From Tipula vernalis (lineage: Eukaryota; Arthropoda; Insecta; Diptera; Tipulidae), in NCBI GenBank assembly GCA_958295665.1, contig OY282558.1, forward strand, positions 185,606,015-185,670,014: a stretch of DNA of 64,000 nt, in the 5' to 3' direction. Positions 21,194-31,586 of the stretch are shown in pieces. Numbering within the stretch: the first letter of the stretch is position 1; each line of letters begins with the position of its first letter. Below the pieces are notes generated by a model. It did not search any database, was not told where the DNA came from, and saw only the letters and a program-made list of their open reading frames with translations. A program made the translations under genes and the position numbers.

Positions 21194-22759
21194 TTATGTA
21201 TTTTTTTCGTGTAAGTTTATATCTATCTCTAAATTGTTTTGATTCTTACTGTTTGGTTCTTCTATTTCCTTCGATGGTATTTTATCCAATTGAATTTTGT
21301 ATTTCGTGTTTAACTCATTCAATGTTCTGTTTGATTTGTTGTTCCTTATTTTTTGCCCTATTGTTGTATTATTATATATTTGTTTTGCTGCATATGAATA
21401 ATTGTATATTTCTATCTTCTTATCCACTGGTAGATCTCCTGCTTCTGTTATTATTGCTGTTATTGGAGTACTGTTGGTGAGTCCTAAGCATGTTCTTAGT
21501 CCTGCGTTTATAATTTTTTGTATTACTTCTTTATTTTGTTTACTAGTTGTTAGTATCGCGCTGTATCTAATTCTGCTTTCAATAAGGCTTTTCTGGAGAT
21601 TTATTAGTGTTGATAAATAGTGTGCTCCTCCTTTTTTCCTCGCAAAGATTTTTATAATGTTTATCGCTGAAATGCATCGATTCTTTAAGTAATTGTGATG
21701 TTGTTTAAAATTTAGTTTTTTATCTATTATATATCCCAGCGTTTTTATCTGGATTAGTTCTTCTATTTCTATATCGTTTATTTTTATCTTAATTGGTATT
21801 TCATTTCTTTTGTTGTTAATATTTATGAATGCTGTTTTGTTTGGATTTATATTTAGGTTGATTTCTTTTAGTTGTTCGTTAAATTTATTTAGTGTTTCAT
21901 TCGCCAATTTTTCTGTTTCTTTCCTGTCCTTGGCCGCTGTTATTATTATGAAATCATCTGCGTATTGTAGAATTTTGACATTGTTATTAGTTAAATTATG
22001 TAGTTTGCTCGTGTATATATTGAACAAATCAGGGCTTAAAGGATCACCTTGAGGAATACTATTACTAGTTGTTATTTGCACTTTATGTATTCCATTTTGA
22101 AATATTATCTTTCTGTTTATTAATGATTTGTATATCCAATTTGTGTACTCGTGTGGGAATTTTAGGGATTGCATTGTATCTATTAACTTATTTATATTGA
22201 CTCTGTCGAATGCCTTTTCTATATCTGTTGCTATTATTATGGAATATCTTTTACTGTCTCTATTTTCTTCGATGATATTTATTAAGTTATTTATGTAGTC
22301 CAGAGTAGATTTACCTTTTCTGAAACCATATGTCATTTCCGGGAGCAAATTTTCTTTTTCCATTATTGTGTTCAATCTTATTTTAATCAGTTTACTTGTA
22401 ATTTTTGAAATGGTTGAGTATAGGTGAATCCCTCTATAGTTTTCTATTTCATTTGGGTTTTTGTTTGGTTTAACTACTGGCACTATTTTTATTTCTTTCC
22501 ATATCTCCGGGTATTCTTGTCTTTCCCAAGCTTTATTTATGTGTTCTGTTAATTTTTTAATGTGTGTTTCTGGGAGTTTTTTTAATATTTTGTTTGGTAT
22601 TTTATTGATTCCTGGTGCCGTATTTTTACTGCTTCGGATTATTTGTTTTATTTCTTCTAAATTGAATTCATTTCTATTGGTGTGTGCTATAGGTAAGTTG
22701 ATCTGATTGTTTATGTCAATTTTGGATGTTATTATATTTTTCCTTATGAAATTTTCCAT
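21194..22759 (-). CDS. LINE ORF2, reverse transcriptase domain
   Basis: A 521-codon segment with all RT blocks: NYRGIHLYSTISKI, TDIEKAFD (catalytic D179), IPQGDPLSPDLFN, and QYADDFIIITA with the active site YADD at 266-269, then the thumb. No stop or substitution damages a catalytic residue. It is separated from the endonuclease segment by a T8 run (22819-22826) and from RNase H by a T7 run, where a one-base length change would restore a continuous frame. Confidence 0.9.
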   Translation of the reverse strand: MENFIRKNIITSKIDINNQINLPIAHTNRNEFNLEEIKQIIRSSKNTAPGINKIPNKILKKLPETHIKKLTEHINKAWERQEYPEIWKEIKIVPVVKPNKNPNEIENYRGIHLYSTISKITSKLIKIRLNTIMEKENLLPEMTYGFRKGKSTLDYINNLINIIEENRDSKRYSIIIATDIEKAFDRVNINKLIDTMQSLKFPHEYTNWIYKSLINRKIIFQNGIHKVQITTSNSIPQGDPLSPDLFNIYTSKLHNLTNNNVKILQYADDFIIITAAKDRKETEKLANETLNKFNEQLKEINLNINPNKTAFININNKRNEIPIKIKINDIEIEELIQIKTLGYIIDKKLNFKQHHNYLKNRCISAINIIKIFARKKGGAHYLSTLINLQKSLIESRIRYSAILTTSKQNKEVIQKIINAGLRTCLGLTNSTPITAIITEAGDLPVDKKIEIYNYSYAAKQIYNNTTIGQKIRNNKSNRTLNELNTKYKIQLDKIPSKEIEEPNSKNQNNLEIDINLHEKNT

Positions 22760-22933
22760 GTTGATTATGTTATTAAAAATATTGTTCCTTTCTCCTTTTT
22801 TATTGTTGAATATTCTGATTTTTTTTCCATAACTCCTTTGTATTCAGCTCTGGGTTTATATCTCCAATGAATTCGTTCCATGTTTTCTTTTTTTCCCTTC
22901 TAATTTCAAGTCTTAATTTGCTCGTAGCTTTTT

Positions 22934-23908
22934 TTAATTCCATTTCGATATATATATATTTCTTCTATTTTGATTATACTGTTTGAGTTTTTGTCGTTTC
23001 ACTTCCCAAAGTCTCCTGATTTTTTCTGTCCACCATACTTTTGGTATATATTTATTTTTATTTGATGTTTCTATTGAGTTATTTTGAATTATTTGTTGTA
23101 ATTCCTTCTCGTAATCTATTAAGTCGAACGTATGATCCGGATTTAGCTCAATTATTTGTTCTGTTGCTCTTTTAAAATTTATTCTATTTACAGTTTGCGA
23201 ATTATAGGCATTCTTGTCTTCTATATTAATTTTGATGGGGAGATGATCTGTATATCCAATTTTTGTTTTATCTATTATCCATTCTATTTTATTTATCATA
23301 TCTTGAGTGGTTATACTTATATCTATTGTCGAGCTTTTGCCTTGCGGACCTATCCAGCTATGATCTCCATTATTTAGAATTACGAAATTTGATTTTGTGA
23401 TAATTTCTGCTAAGATTTTTCCTCTCTTGTCTTCTTTGCTATTATTTTCCCAAATTGAGTGGTGTGCGATTACGTCTCCTAATATTATGGTTTTCTCGTT
23501 TTGATTATGATCACTTATTAGCATATTGAATTTGTTATATATCACTGAGTTGTTAATGTTTGGTGGAATGTAAATTCCTATTATATTTAATTTGTTATTG
23601 TTTGTATCTATTACTTGTATTTTTAGTGTTTCTATTGGTTCATATTTCTCTGAATTTTTTATTTCTTTGCAGTTAAATCTGTTGTTCACCAAGAAACCCA
23701 CTCCTCCATAGTTGTCTGGTCTATGTTTAAAAAATATATTATTATTTTTGAATTTCATGCCGTGATTTTCATTTGTCCATGTTTCACTTATGCAGGTGAT
23801 GTCAATTTTATTATTAATCATATATTGCTCTAGCTCATCTTTATTTTGTTTTAGACTTCTTATATTTATTTGTATTATATTTATATTATTGTATGTTTTA
23901 TTCTGCAT
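22934..23908 (-). CDS. LINE ORF2, endonuclease domain
   Basis: A 324-codon segment that starts at the true ORF2 ATG. INIRSLKQNK and CISETWTN (catalytic Glu), NIIGIYIPP, ILGDVIAHHSIW (GDxxAHH metal site) and GYTDHLPIKI (terminal Asp-His) are in the order of EEP endonucleases of LINEs. The ATG overlaps the ORF1 stop, which suggests coupled reinitiation. The frame ends after a TA microsatellite (22948-22959). Beyond it another frame continues with linker sequence (MELKKATSKLRLEIRREKKK). Confidence 0.9.
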   Translation of the reverse strand: MQNKTYNNINIIQINIRSLKQNKDELEQYMINNKIDITCISETWTNENHGMKFKNNNIFFKHRPDNYGGVGFLVNNRFNCKEIKNSEKYEPIETLKIQVIDTNNNKLNIIGIYIPPNINNSVIYNKFNMLISDHNQNEKTIILGDVIAHHSIWENNSKEDKRGKILAEIITKSNFVILNNGDHSWIGPQGKSSTIDISITTQDMINKIEWIIDKTKIGYTDHLPIKINIEDKNAYNSQTVNRINFKRATEQIIELNPDHTFDLIDYEKELQQIIQNNSIETSNKNKYIPKVWWTEKIRRLWEVKRQKLKQYNQNRRNIYISKWN

Positions 23909-25367
23909 TTTTATTGTTAGGTTTTTGATGTTGTTTATTTATTAGATTTACTGCTTTGTCCATATCTAGCAATTGCTGTAGAATTTCCGTTAGTATAATG
24001 TCCGATTTAGGTTCTGAAGTTCCTGTTGCTGAGTTTAGATAACTTTGTGTTGTGACTTGTATTTTTCTGTTAATTCTTATTATTTCAATCATTTTATCTT
24101 TTACCTCAATGATTTCGTCCTTTAATTGTTTATTTTCTTCTTGCAGTTTGACTCCTATTTCTTTTAATTCTTGTTTTATTTTCTCGATCTCGTAGCTATT
24201 ATTGTTGTTTTGTCTACTATAGTTTGATGTAATACTTGGAAAATTTTCCATATCTAAGTTGAATTCTCTTTGTTTTGGGGGTATTATCATATTCCGAGCT
24301 TCTCTATATGCAATCCTTTTAGTTATCATCATATATTTTCTTTTCTTTTGGTTCTTAAACTCCTCGCATATAAAACTATTCGTTATATGACTTTCACCAC
24401 AATAATAACATTTTGTCGCATTCTCGCATGTTGTATTTGTGTGTTTTTCTTCCGCACAGTTGGAACATTTCTGTTTTCCTCTACAATATTTTTGTGTATG
24501 TCCATATAATAGACATTTTTTGCACAGTATGGGTTTAGGGATAAAATAGGCCACTTTCCGTCTTACTCCATAAATGTTAATGCTGTCTGGTAGCGTTGTC
24601 GTTCTAAAAATGATTTTTATAGCTGTTGTTGGTTCTAATTTCTGCTCTTTCATATTCCATCTATTTATTCTTTCTAACTTTGTAATTTTAACCATTGTAT
24701 TTATATTTTCTTTTAACTGTTCGATATTTAAATATTCTGGAATTTTGTTTATGTAGCCTACTGACTCCAGCATGAAATTTGTCACATACGATGAGTAATG
24801 ATGTATTTTTTGTAAGTCTACATTTTTTAGAATCTTGTTCGCAGTTTCCATATCTCTAGTCTGTACCTTGACTCTATTTTTTCCGAATTGTTTTACTGCT
24901 AATATTTTCCCGAGATTCAATGAGTTTAATTTCTCCGCTACTATTATATCCTCTATATCTTTTTTTTCTATAATTACGAAGAAAGGGCCTTGGTCTCCTG
25001 GCATATACTTGTTCACTTTTTCCTCATCCTTTTTGGTTAATATAATTTTTTGTGTAGAGATTTCCGTTTTATTTTGTATTATCTTAGGGTCGAATCCCTT
25101 AAATTCGTCACTCTCACTAGATGTTTCCATTTTGTTTTCCTCCGCGTCTATTATATCTTTCTTGTTCGTCGCCATTTTTTTCTTTATTTTTGTTGTTGGA
25201 TCTTTACTTTTATTTGTATTTTGTTGACTTTTTTTTGTTATGAGATTTTTTTTTATATTCAGTTTAATTTTATTGAGTTTTAATTCTTTTAAATCATTTT
25301 TGTCTTTTTTAGTTATCTTTTTGTAAATTGTTTCTTCAACATTTTTTGACGCTCGCGCGTCCTCCAT
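23898..25367 (-). CDS. LINE ORF1 (Gag-like RNA-binding protein), intact
   Basis: A 489-residue uninterrupted frame. The first 85 residues are Lys-rich. An RRM-like or Gag-like region spans about 125-270. Three zinc knuckles follow: 282-295 (CKKCLLYGHTQKYC), 301-314 (CSNCAEEKHTNTTC) and 320-334 (CYYCGESHITNSFIC, with one extra residue before the last Cys). A coiled-coil-like Lys/Glu/Ile stretch lies near 395-435. Such proteins coat the element RNA and escort it to the nucleus. Start Met is at 25367, and the stop overlaps the ORF2 start. Confidence 0.9.
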   Translation of the reverse strand: MEDARASKNVEETIYKKITKKDKNDLKELKLNKIKLNIKKNLITKKSQQNTNKSKDPTTKIKKKMATNKKDIIDAEENKMETSSESDEFKGFDPKIIQNKTEISTQKIILTKKDEEKVNKYMPGDQGPFFVIIEKKDIEDIIVAEKLNSLNLGKILAVKQFGKNRVKVQTRDMETANKILKNVDLQKIHHYSSYVTNFMLESVGYINKIPEYLNIEQLKENINTMVKITKLERINRWNMKEQKLEPTTAIKIIFRTTTLPDSINIYGVRRKVAYFIPKPILCKKCLLYGHTQKYCRGKQKCSNCAEEKHTNTTCENATKCYYCGESHITNSFICEEFKNQKKRKYMMITKRIAYREARNMIIPPKQREFNLDMENFPSITSNYSRQNNNNSYEIEKIKQELKEIGVKLQEENKQLKDEIIEVKDKMIEIIRINRKIQVTTQSYLNSATGTSEPKSDIILTEILQQLLDMDKAVNLINKQHQKPNNKNAE

Positions 25368-25569
25368 TAGTGGTTAAAACCACTCACTCACTATTTAATT
25401 TTTATGAATTCACTTTTATTTATTTGTCTATATATTTTAAAATTGTATTTACTAATTTAAATATAAATTATATTTAAATGTATTTATTAATATCTGTGAT
25501 TTTTAATTTTTTTTAATATTACTTTTATATCGCTAAAACACGTCTATTTCACTTAACTGTCGCCAAGGG

Positions 25570-27371
25570 AAAAAAAAAAAAAAAAAAATGGATGTTTTGT
25601 CTTGAATCCTGGTTTCGTTGATTTTACCATAATTAATAGGAGCAATAAAAAAGTTTTCGCTTGTTTGTACATTTAGCACAGCCAATATAACTATTTTGAT
25701 AGCAACCTCTCTTCCCTTCTTCCTCCTCGTCTTTGTTATTACGTTCAGTTCAATCTAGAGACTTTGGATTTCTGTTTATTTTTAATGTCACCGCAATGTA
25801 ACGTAAAATTTTCATTTGCACTAATGTTTGAGATATATTTTCATTATCTAAATTATTCCTGTTTTGCACAATTTTATTTATGTACTCCACTTTTCATTAT
25901 AATTTAATTTTATTTCTAACTGCTCGACGAATTAAATCGAAATTTTATTAAAATGAGATTTCATGTATATTCAGTTAAAATACAGTAATCAAAAAATTAA
26001 AAGAAATATACATACATACATATTTATAATTAAGAAATACATTTATTCATAAAAAATATTAATATTATTACACAATGTATACGTAATGTAAAATTATTTA
26101 ATATAATATAATTATATATATATTTATAACATTTTCTTCTGTTTCGTGTAAAAATAAATTAAAAAACAATAAAATAATGAATTTTAACATTTAGATTGGA
26201 TATACATTTTTTGATAAAAAACTAATTTTTAAATTTGCTAAGCAAATTATCTAGTTACTGTGGTTTTATTAATATTTAATAAATTTTAATATACCTATGT
26301 ATATTTAATATAATATGTATTTTTTAAATAAACCTGTTTTTTGATATTTCTTAATTATTTAAATTTTATAATTTGTTTTTCATTTCCCAACCAAAACGAA
26401 ACAATAAAAATAAATGTAAAAACAACATTTTTTGAAAATTGGTTATTGTATTAATTAAATATACGGTGGGAAATTTTATTTATTTACAATACATAATTAT
26501 TGTAAAATAATTTGATTATATTACAAAAAAAAAACCACTTTGCCAATAACTATAAAATTGTTTTTGTAATTTGTACTAAAAATTACGTTATATTCCTGTA
26601 CTAATTTTTTAGTTGCCATGTTTTTGTATCATTTAGGGAATATCGAGTAAACTCCACTGTAAATCGAACTTATAGTTACACCGAATTGAAATAAAATATA
26701 CAGATGAAATTATTGTAAGGATTACAATGGCCACTTCCATTCCAGCGCACGTACAGTCTACATTTCTAGAAGCGCAAGATATTTGTCCGTTAAGTTGTTA
26801 TCCTACATTTTAGAAAATATCAAATGTAGCCTCTCCACATGACTGAATGTTCCCCATGTTTAACAAAAAAAAATAATATTTATTCTTTGATTACGTACGT
26901 ACTTTATACAAAACCTCAATTTAGAGCGGTTAATTAAGTGAAAAGTTGTTTTATTAAATGTTTAAAGACATACATAAACTCACTTATAGTGCCACTTTAG
27001 TTAAATTTGCTTTATGGCACACTAGATTACGTGGGTTCTTTATAATAGAAAAACATGGCATACAAATGATAAGTATCTATACAATTTTTGGAGCCGGTTT
27101 GACGTAATAATTTCATTAAAAACAAATCAAACAGGAAAATATGACACGTCGGGCTGGAGTTTAGTAAAATCACACGTATATATCTCGAAAATGGCTCTGG
27201 AATATTCGGTCAAAAATTACCTTTTGAAGATAATTGAACAAGTCTCTAATTGATAGATTCCTGCCATAGTTTAGCAGAGATCTGAATCGAATTTAGCTTA
27301 AAAAAATTCAATTAATCATAATTTTTAAAAGTGAGCAGAATGCGGATTATTATTGATCTTTAAAAATTGTA
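25570..27371. other. AT-rich intergenic stretch, no gene seen
   Basis: Begins with an A run (25570-25589). The rest is dominated by A/T runs and TA-rich patches (for example 26100-26130). No coding frame, inverted repeat or repeat boundary could be supported. Confidence 0.6.
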
Positions 27372-28224
27372 AAGGGTGTTCAAATTTGAGGTATCTTTTT
27401 AAATTTAAAAAAAGACAAATTGTGTGAAATCTTTATTTATGTTTATTGGAAATTAAAGTACATTGGTTCCGGTTAATAATGAAAAAGAATGTCGTTCAAG
27501 TGACCTCCTCTGCTAGCTCGGCAGGCTCTCAATCTTTAACCAACATTTTGAATAACTTTTTCGCATAATGATGGTTCAGTTAGTGATATTTTCTCAATGA
27601 TGTTGTATTTGAGGTGTTGAACAGTTTGAGGTTTATCCGCATAAACTTTACTCTTCAAGAAACCCATAAGAAGCCCAATGGCGTTAAATCGCATGATCTT
27701 GGTGGCCATTTCACGTCTGTTCTTCGTTTAAACTTTTCTTTCAAAAGTTGAAACCACATATTCTGCACATCAATATCTTCCAATTAACTCCCCAAAAAGT
27801 TGTTGGTTTGAGGTTTAATTTCTGTGAACGACGACGAATTGATGTCCTTGGCTCTTCAGCAACACTCGTTCCAACAGCTGCAATATTTTCACTTGAACGA
27901 CCACTACGATAATAAATCCTGCTTCTCTGATCTTGAACTGAACCAGTTTCTTGAAATTTATCAATGATAAGTTTAATAGCACGGTTTTTCGGAACATTTT
28001 CTCTACCGTATTTTGAACGAAATTTTCTTCCAACTTCTGAATAACTTTCAACATATTTAAAATAAGTCTTAATAAAGAAAACATGTTGATCACTCGGGTA
28101 GCGATCCATTTTAACTAACCGGAATGTTTGTACTTGTCATCTGTCAAATAATATATAGTACTCTAGCACAAAAAATTTAATGACGGAATATTTAAAAAGA
28201 TACCTCAAATTTGAACACCCTTTA
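27370..28224 (-). mobile_element. IS630/mariner-type transposon, internally deleted
   Basis: The element spans 27372-28222 (851 bp). Its two ends are perfect 33-bp inverted repeats starting AAGGGTGTTCAAATTTGAGG. It is flanked by TA at 27370-27371 and 28223-28224, the target duplication of Tc1/mariner elements. Inside is a transposase gene on the minus strand lacking its central part. The perfect TIRs suggest it could have been mobilised in trans fairly recently. Confidence 0.9.
27470..28109 (-). pseudogene. Mariner-type transposase with deleted catalytic core
   Basis: The frame from Met at 28109 encodes an N-terminal HTH region (YFKYVESYSEVGRKFRSKYG, then ETGSVQDQR and SGRSSENIAAV), which binds the TIRs. 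It breaks near residue 110. Shortly after, in another frame, comes DVKWPPRSCDLTPLGF, the segment around the third catalytic residue, then a degraded tail to about 27470. The region holding the first two Asp residues (normally about 150 residues) is missing, so the protein cannot be catalytic. Confidence 0.8.
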
Positions 28225-29400
28225 GTTAGGTATTTCGACAATTAAAAATAGACAAAAACCTCTGAGATGTACAGATATGTAGTCGTTTCCGAATACTAAT
28301 AATCCAGACCAGAATCGCCCATAAGAATTTTAATAAACTCGCCTGATCATACATTATGAAATTTATTATGGAAATCCAAATTTTTGTGGTTAATATAAGT
28401 ATTTTACTTAATGCAACCCCATGAATCAAAAAAGTGAAAATATGATAATTTTATGTAGCTAGGTTTTGTGAATTACTAACCCCTTTGTAATGTATCTTTA
28501 AGTTAAATAAGATATTGTTAAATATATTATATTCACAAAAATTTGGAATTCAAAACAAAAGCCTTTTTGTTGTTGTTTTTTCTTTTTTTTTACAAATTAT
28601 TAGATATATGTTTTGTGACAGTGTTTTAAAGACAACATCCCAAGAATAATAGATGATTGGCGCTTTATATATCAGTTTATAAAATATTCATGAATAACCA
28701 AATTATAACTTAATTTAGAGTTTTGGTAATTTATGATAAACTCTTGTAAATTATAAAAATAATAAATTATTAATAAATGTTACAATATGCATTATTTTTA
28801 CATTGTTTTTTTTACATCGTGAACAATTTACACATTCTAGGAAATAAGTTCTCCATTCAATTCCTATCTAAATCATTTAAAAACTAAAAAAAAGTCTCAT
28901 TCCATATAAAAATATAATATACACAAATACAACTTTAGCAATAAAACTAATAATAAACTAAAAAAAAATACAAATTTTCTCAAAAAATAGTTTTGCTTTT
29001 CTTATCAATTTTCTTTAGTTTCAAAAAAAAAAATATTTAATATTCACAGAATTTATAAAATCACAGAAACTATTCTCTTTTATTATGGCAAAATAAAAAA
29101 ACAATAAAATTTTAAATAATTTTCTTTTTTCATTATCCAATTTTGTATTTCGTATCACAATTTGTCATCAAATTTTAACCCAAAAGAGGAAATTAATTAC
29201 CAATCTGTTTCAAACATATTATATGTGTATCTTAAATTAACAATATTTTGTTTTTGCTCATATTTACTTTAAGGTTTCTACTTTTCCGTGCCGAAACGAT
29301 GATAAAATACCTGAACCGATCGAAGTTGTTAGATTACTCTTATAGTTTTGATGTTATGTTTGGTGATCGAATGATTGAAGTGATCACCTAAACTATCGCT
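28225..29400. other. AT-rich intergenic stretch, no gene seen
   Basis: Homopolymer-rich, with many A and T runs between 28550 and 29140. No coding frame or repeat structure could be supported. Confidence 0.6.
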
Positions 29401-29403
29401 TAC

Positions 29404-29515
29404 ACTAAGTAGTGATTTCCATCGATCTTTTTTATTCTGTTTTGTTTACTTTCTGGGTTGCTTCTTAACAAAAAAAAAAAAGGTCGATTTAGTCCATCAC
29501 TACTATGTATTAAGG
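29404..29515. mobile_element. Small hairpin element (second copy at 49458-49550)
   Basis: AGTAGTGATTTCCATCGATC at the left pairs imperfectly with the complement of GGTCGATTTAGTCCATCACT at the right, around a T-rich loop with TTCTGTTTTGTTT. A related hairpin lies at 49458-49550 with the same loop sequence and the same TCGATCTTTTTT arm. Confidence 0.6.
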
Positions 29516-29581
29516 CTCTATTGTTTGAACACCTCGAATATATCATCCTTTGAATTGTATGAACGACGATAAAAAAACAAA

Positions 29582-30026
29582 TACAGTGGATTTGATTTAC
29601 AGCGACTGTCGTTTTAACGACATTTGGTATCTTGACCTTTTTCCTCAAACATCAAATGATGTAAATTGATAGCCGGTCACGTTGATATGTTTTTTTTTCT
29701 GTGTTTTAGGCAAAACAATTAAATAATTTCGGCAATTTAACTTTAGCAACGTTTTTATATTAATGTGATGTTGTTTTACAAACAATAATTCTTATTTATT
29801 TAACCTACAGCAATAATTGTTTTAACTGCTCGACACCTCTGAACTCCTCTTGTATGGTTAAATTTTGTCCATGTCGTTTTCACCAGATGCTAGCTACTTT
29901 GTTGGAAATCGCGAATAATAATTTAAACATTTAGTCCTTGAAATTTTCAACGAGTTTCAAGTTTGATTCAACGAAATTTATGTAACCGAACGGGCTTAAA
30001 GGTCGTTATAAGTGAAAACCACTATA
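29582..30026. mobile_element. Tc1/pogo-like MITE
   Basis: The left end TACAGTGGATTTGATTTACA and the right end reverse complement TATAGTGGTTTTCACTTATA match at 15 of 20 positions and continue into a shared CGAC. TA dinucleotides bound both ends. There is no transposase frame. A CAGTGG-type terminus with TA target is typical of pogo/Tc1-like elements. Confidence 0.5.
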
Positions 30027-30206
30027 TATCGGTGGATTTTGCTCTAACTTCTATCTCTATTTCCTCTTAAAAATATATTTTACAAATATGTATATTTTTT
30101 TATAAGTTACCTGTAATATTTTTGACAAATTTATATCCCAAAAATAATTTCAGTAAAAATAAACCCGGAAATGTGTTATATTCTCTACCTGAACGACAAA
30201 GAAACC

Positions 30207-30895
30207 GAGGAATGTTACCTCATTCAATAAACCGAAATTGAACTATGGCCACGGTGGCCAAGCCAAATGAGTATTTTTGACAAATTTTGAATTTTAAATA
30301 GTGCAATAAAACTCCGATTAGGAAAAAAAATCAACTGGATAACGCGGTAATTATTTGTGTATCCAGAGTCACAGAATTTATCACTGTGGAATGAGTGTGA
30401 AAGCCACAGCAATATTTATTCCATCTTGAGACATGCGGCTAGCGAGCCGCATGTCTCAAGATGGAAAAATAAATAAATAAATACCGTTTTAATTTAATAA
30501 ATAAATACCGCGTTGTCCAGTTGACTTTTTTTCTAATCGGAGTTTTATTGCTCTATTTAAAATTCAGATTTTGTCAAAAATCCTCATTTGGCTTGGTCAC
30601 CGTGGAACTATGGTTTTGAACCGTTCTAGTTTATAGGGCATACACACAAACGGAATATGTTCTGTCGTCAGGAAACAAAACGTGAACGGCATCATAAGAT
30701 AGATATTGGAGTGTGCGCCTTTGTCTTAATTTGATACTATCGGAAATATTTTTTATATTACATAAACATCGAGAATCAATTATTATGGATAGTGCTTCGA
30801 TTAGTTTATGCGAGCTTAAGATTATGCGGCTGTACAACCTATAACTGTTCAACGCCAATGTTTAATTTCATTTTTTTGAATGAGGTAACCTTCCT
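30207..30895. mobile_element. Foldback element with central perfect palindrome
   Basis: The outer ends are inverted copies (GGAATGTTACCTCATTCAA at 30209; its complement ends near 30895). A second inverted pair of about 115 bp lies inside (30237-30356 and 30499-30614). At the centre is a perfect palindrome, 30421-30464. The structure is non-coding. Confidence 0.7.
30421..30464. repeat. Perfect 44-bp palindrome
   Basis: Arms of 20 bp (CCATCTTGAGACATGCGGCT and its exact complement) around the 4-base loop AGCG. It is GC-richer than its surroundings and would form a strong hairpin in RNA or single-stranded DNA. Confidence 0.9.
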
Positions 30896-31466
30896 ACTTT
30901 ATGATAAATAAGCGCCCCTCAATTTGCTGTTCAGCACAATCATGCTCCCTTACATAAGAAGAGTCATTGCTATAAAATTATTCAAAATTCTCGAAGATAA
31001 TTAGTGGTCTCGGCGAGGGCAGGGTTTCAATTTAATCTTGCGGAGGTTTAAATTTAAGTGAAAGATATTCACGATCTAACAAGACCAAATATTTGCAGCA
31101 CAGTGCCAAGAAAACCGAGTGGGATAAGTTTCTAGGCGATTTTATCATTAAATTTTTGGACGACTTGCGAGATCTTAAATTTAATTGATTTACCGTTTTG
31201 TTTCCATATTGCACAAAAAAATTTGCGTGCACAAATAATTAGGCTAAAAACTAAATAAACTGTAATATTTGTAAAAAGTAAAATTTAAAACAATTTTTGG
31301 TTGGAATTTAAATACCTACTATTCCAATAAAAAAAACATTAAAATTTTGAAATTAGTGAATTTTGCAGCAAAAACGAAAACTATTTTTCGTTTTACGTAC
31401 ATATTTAATTTTGACAAAAGCACCAAAAATATTTTCGTTTTAATTTCTTTATTTCGAGTTTTCCCT
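30896..31466. other. No gene seen
   Basis: AT-rich spacer between two foldback elements. The short frames on both strands at 31319-31550 are complements of the same sequence and look accidental. Confidence 0.5.
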
Positions 31467-31586
31467 AAAGCCTCGTTCTCATTAGTTAAGTTACTTGATT
31501 TCAAATACTTGAATTCAAGTAACTTGAACATACTTGACCAATCAATATGAACGTGTTATTTGCCGGAATTCAAGTTAATTTTATTA

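Larger units (their letters stand above)
19816..25569 (-). mobile_element. I-group LINE with RNase H, nearly full length
   Basis: On the minus strand: a probable 5' UTR from about 25569, ORF1 (25367-23898), ORF2 endonuclease (23908-22934), RT (22759-21194), RNase H and C-terminal zinc knuckle (21171-20227), then about 400 bp of 3' UTR. ORF1 and ORF2 overlap in the string ATGCAGAATAA. EN, RT, RNase H and a CCHC knuckle together place it in the I superclade. The 5' boundary is taken at the A19-20 tract starting at 25570. The 3' boundary is uncertain and a target duplication was not found. The 3' UTR holds two diverged units with CTTAGTCTTT..CTACAGGTTT (about 19828 and 19878). Confidence 0.85.

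Noticed and set aside
20645..25283. Plus-strand Phe/Ile-rich frames over the I-group LINE
   Set aside because: Antisense shadows of Lys/Asn-rich ORF1 and ORF2. Apparent transmembrane character comes from reading AAA/AAT codons in reverse.
30421..30464. Perfect hairpin as a rho-independent terminator or microRNA precursor
   Set aside because: The genome is eukaryotic, so no bacterial terminator applies. The arms are too short and too perfectly paired, with a 4-base loop, for a typical microRNA precursor. It sits at the centre of a foldback element.
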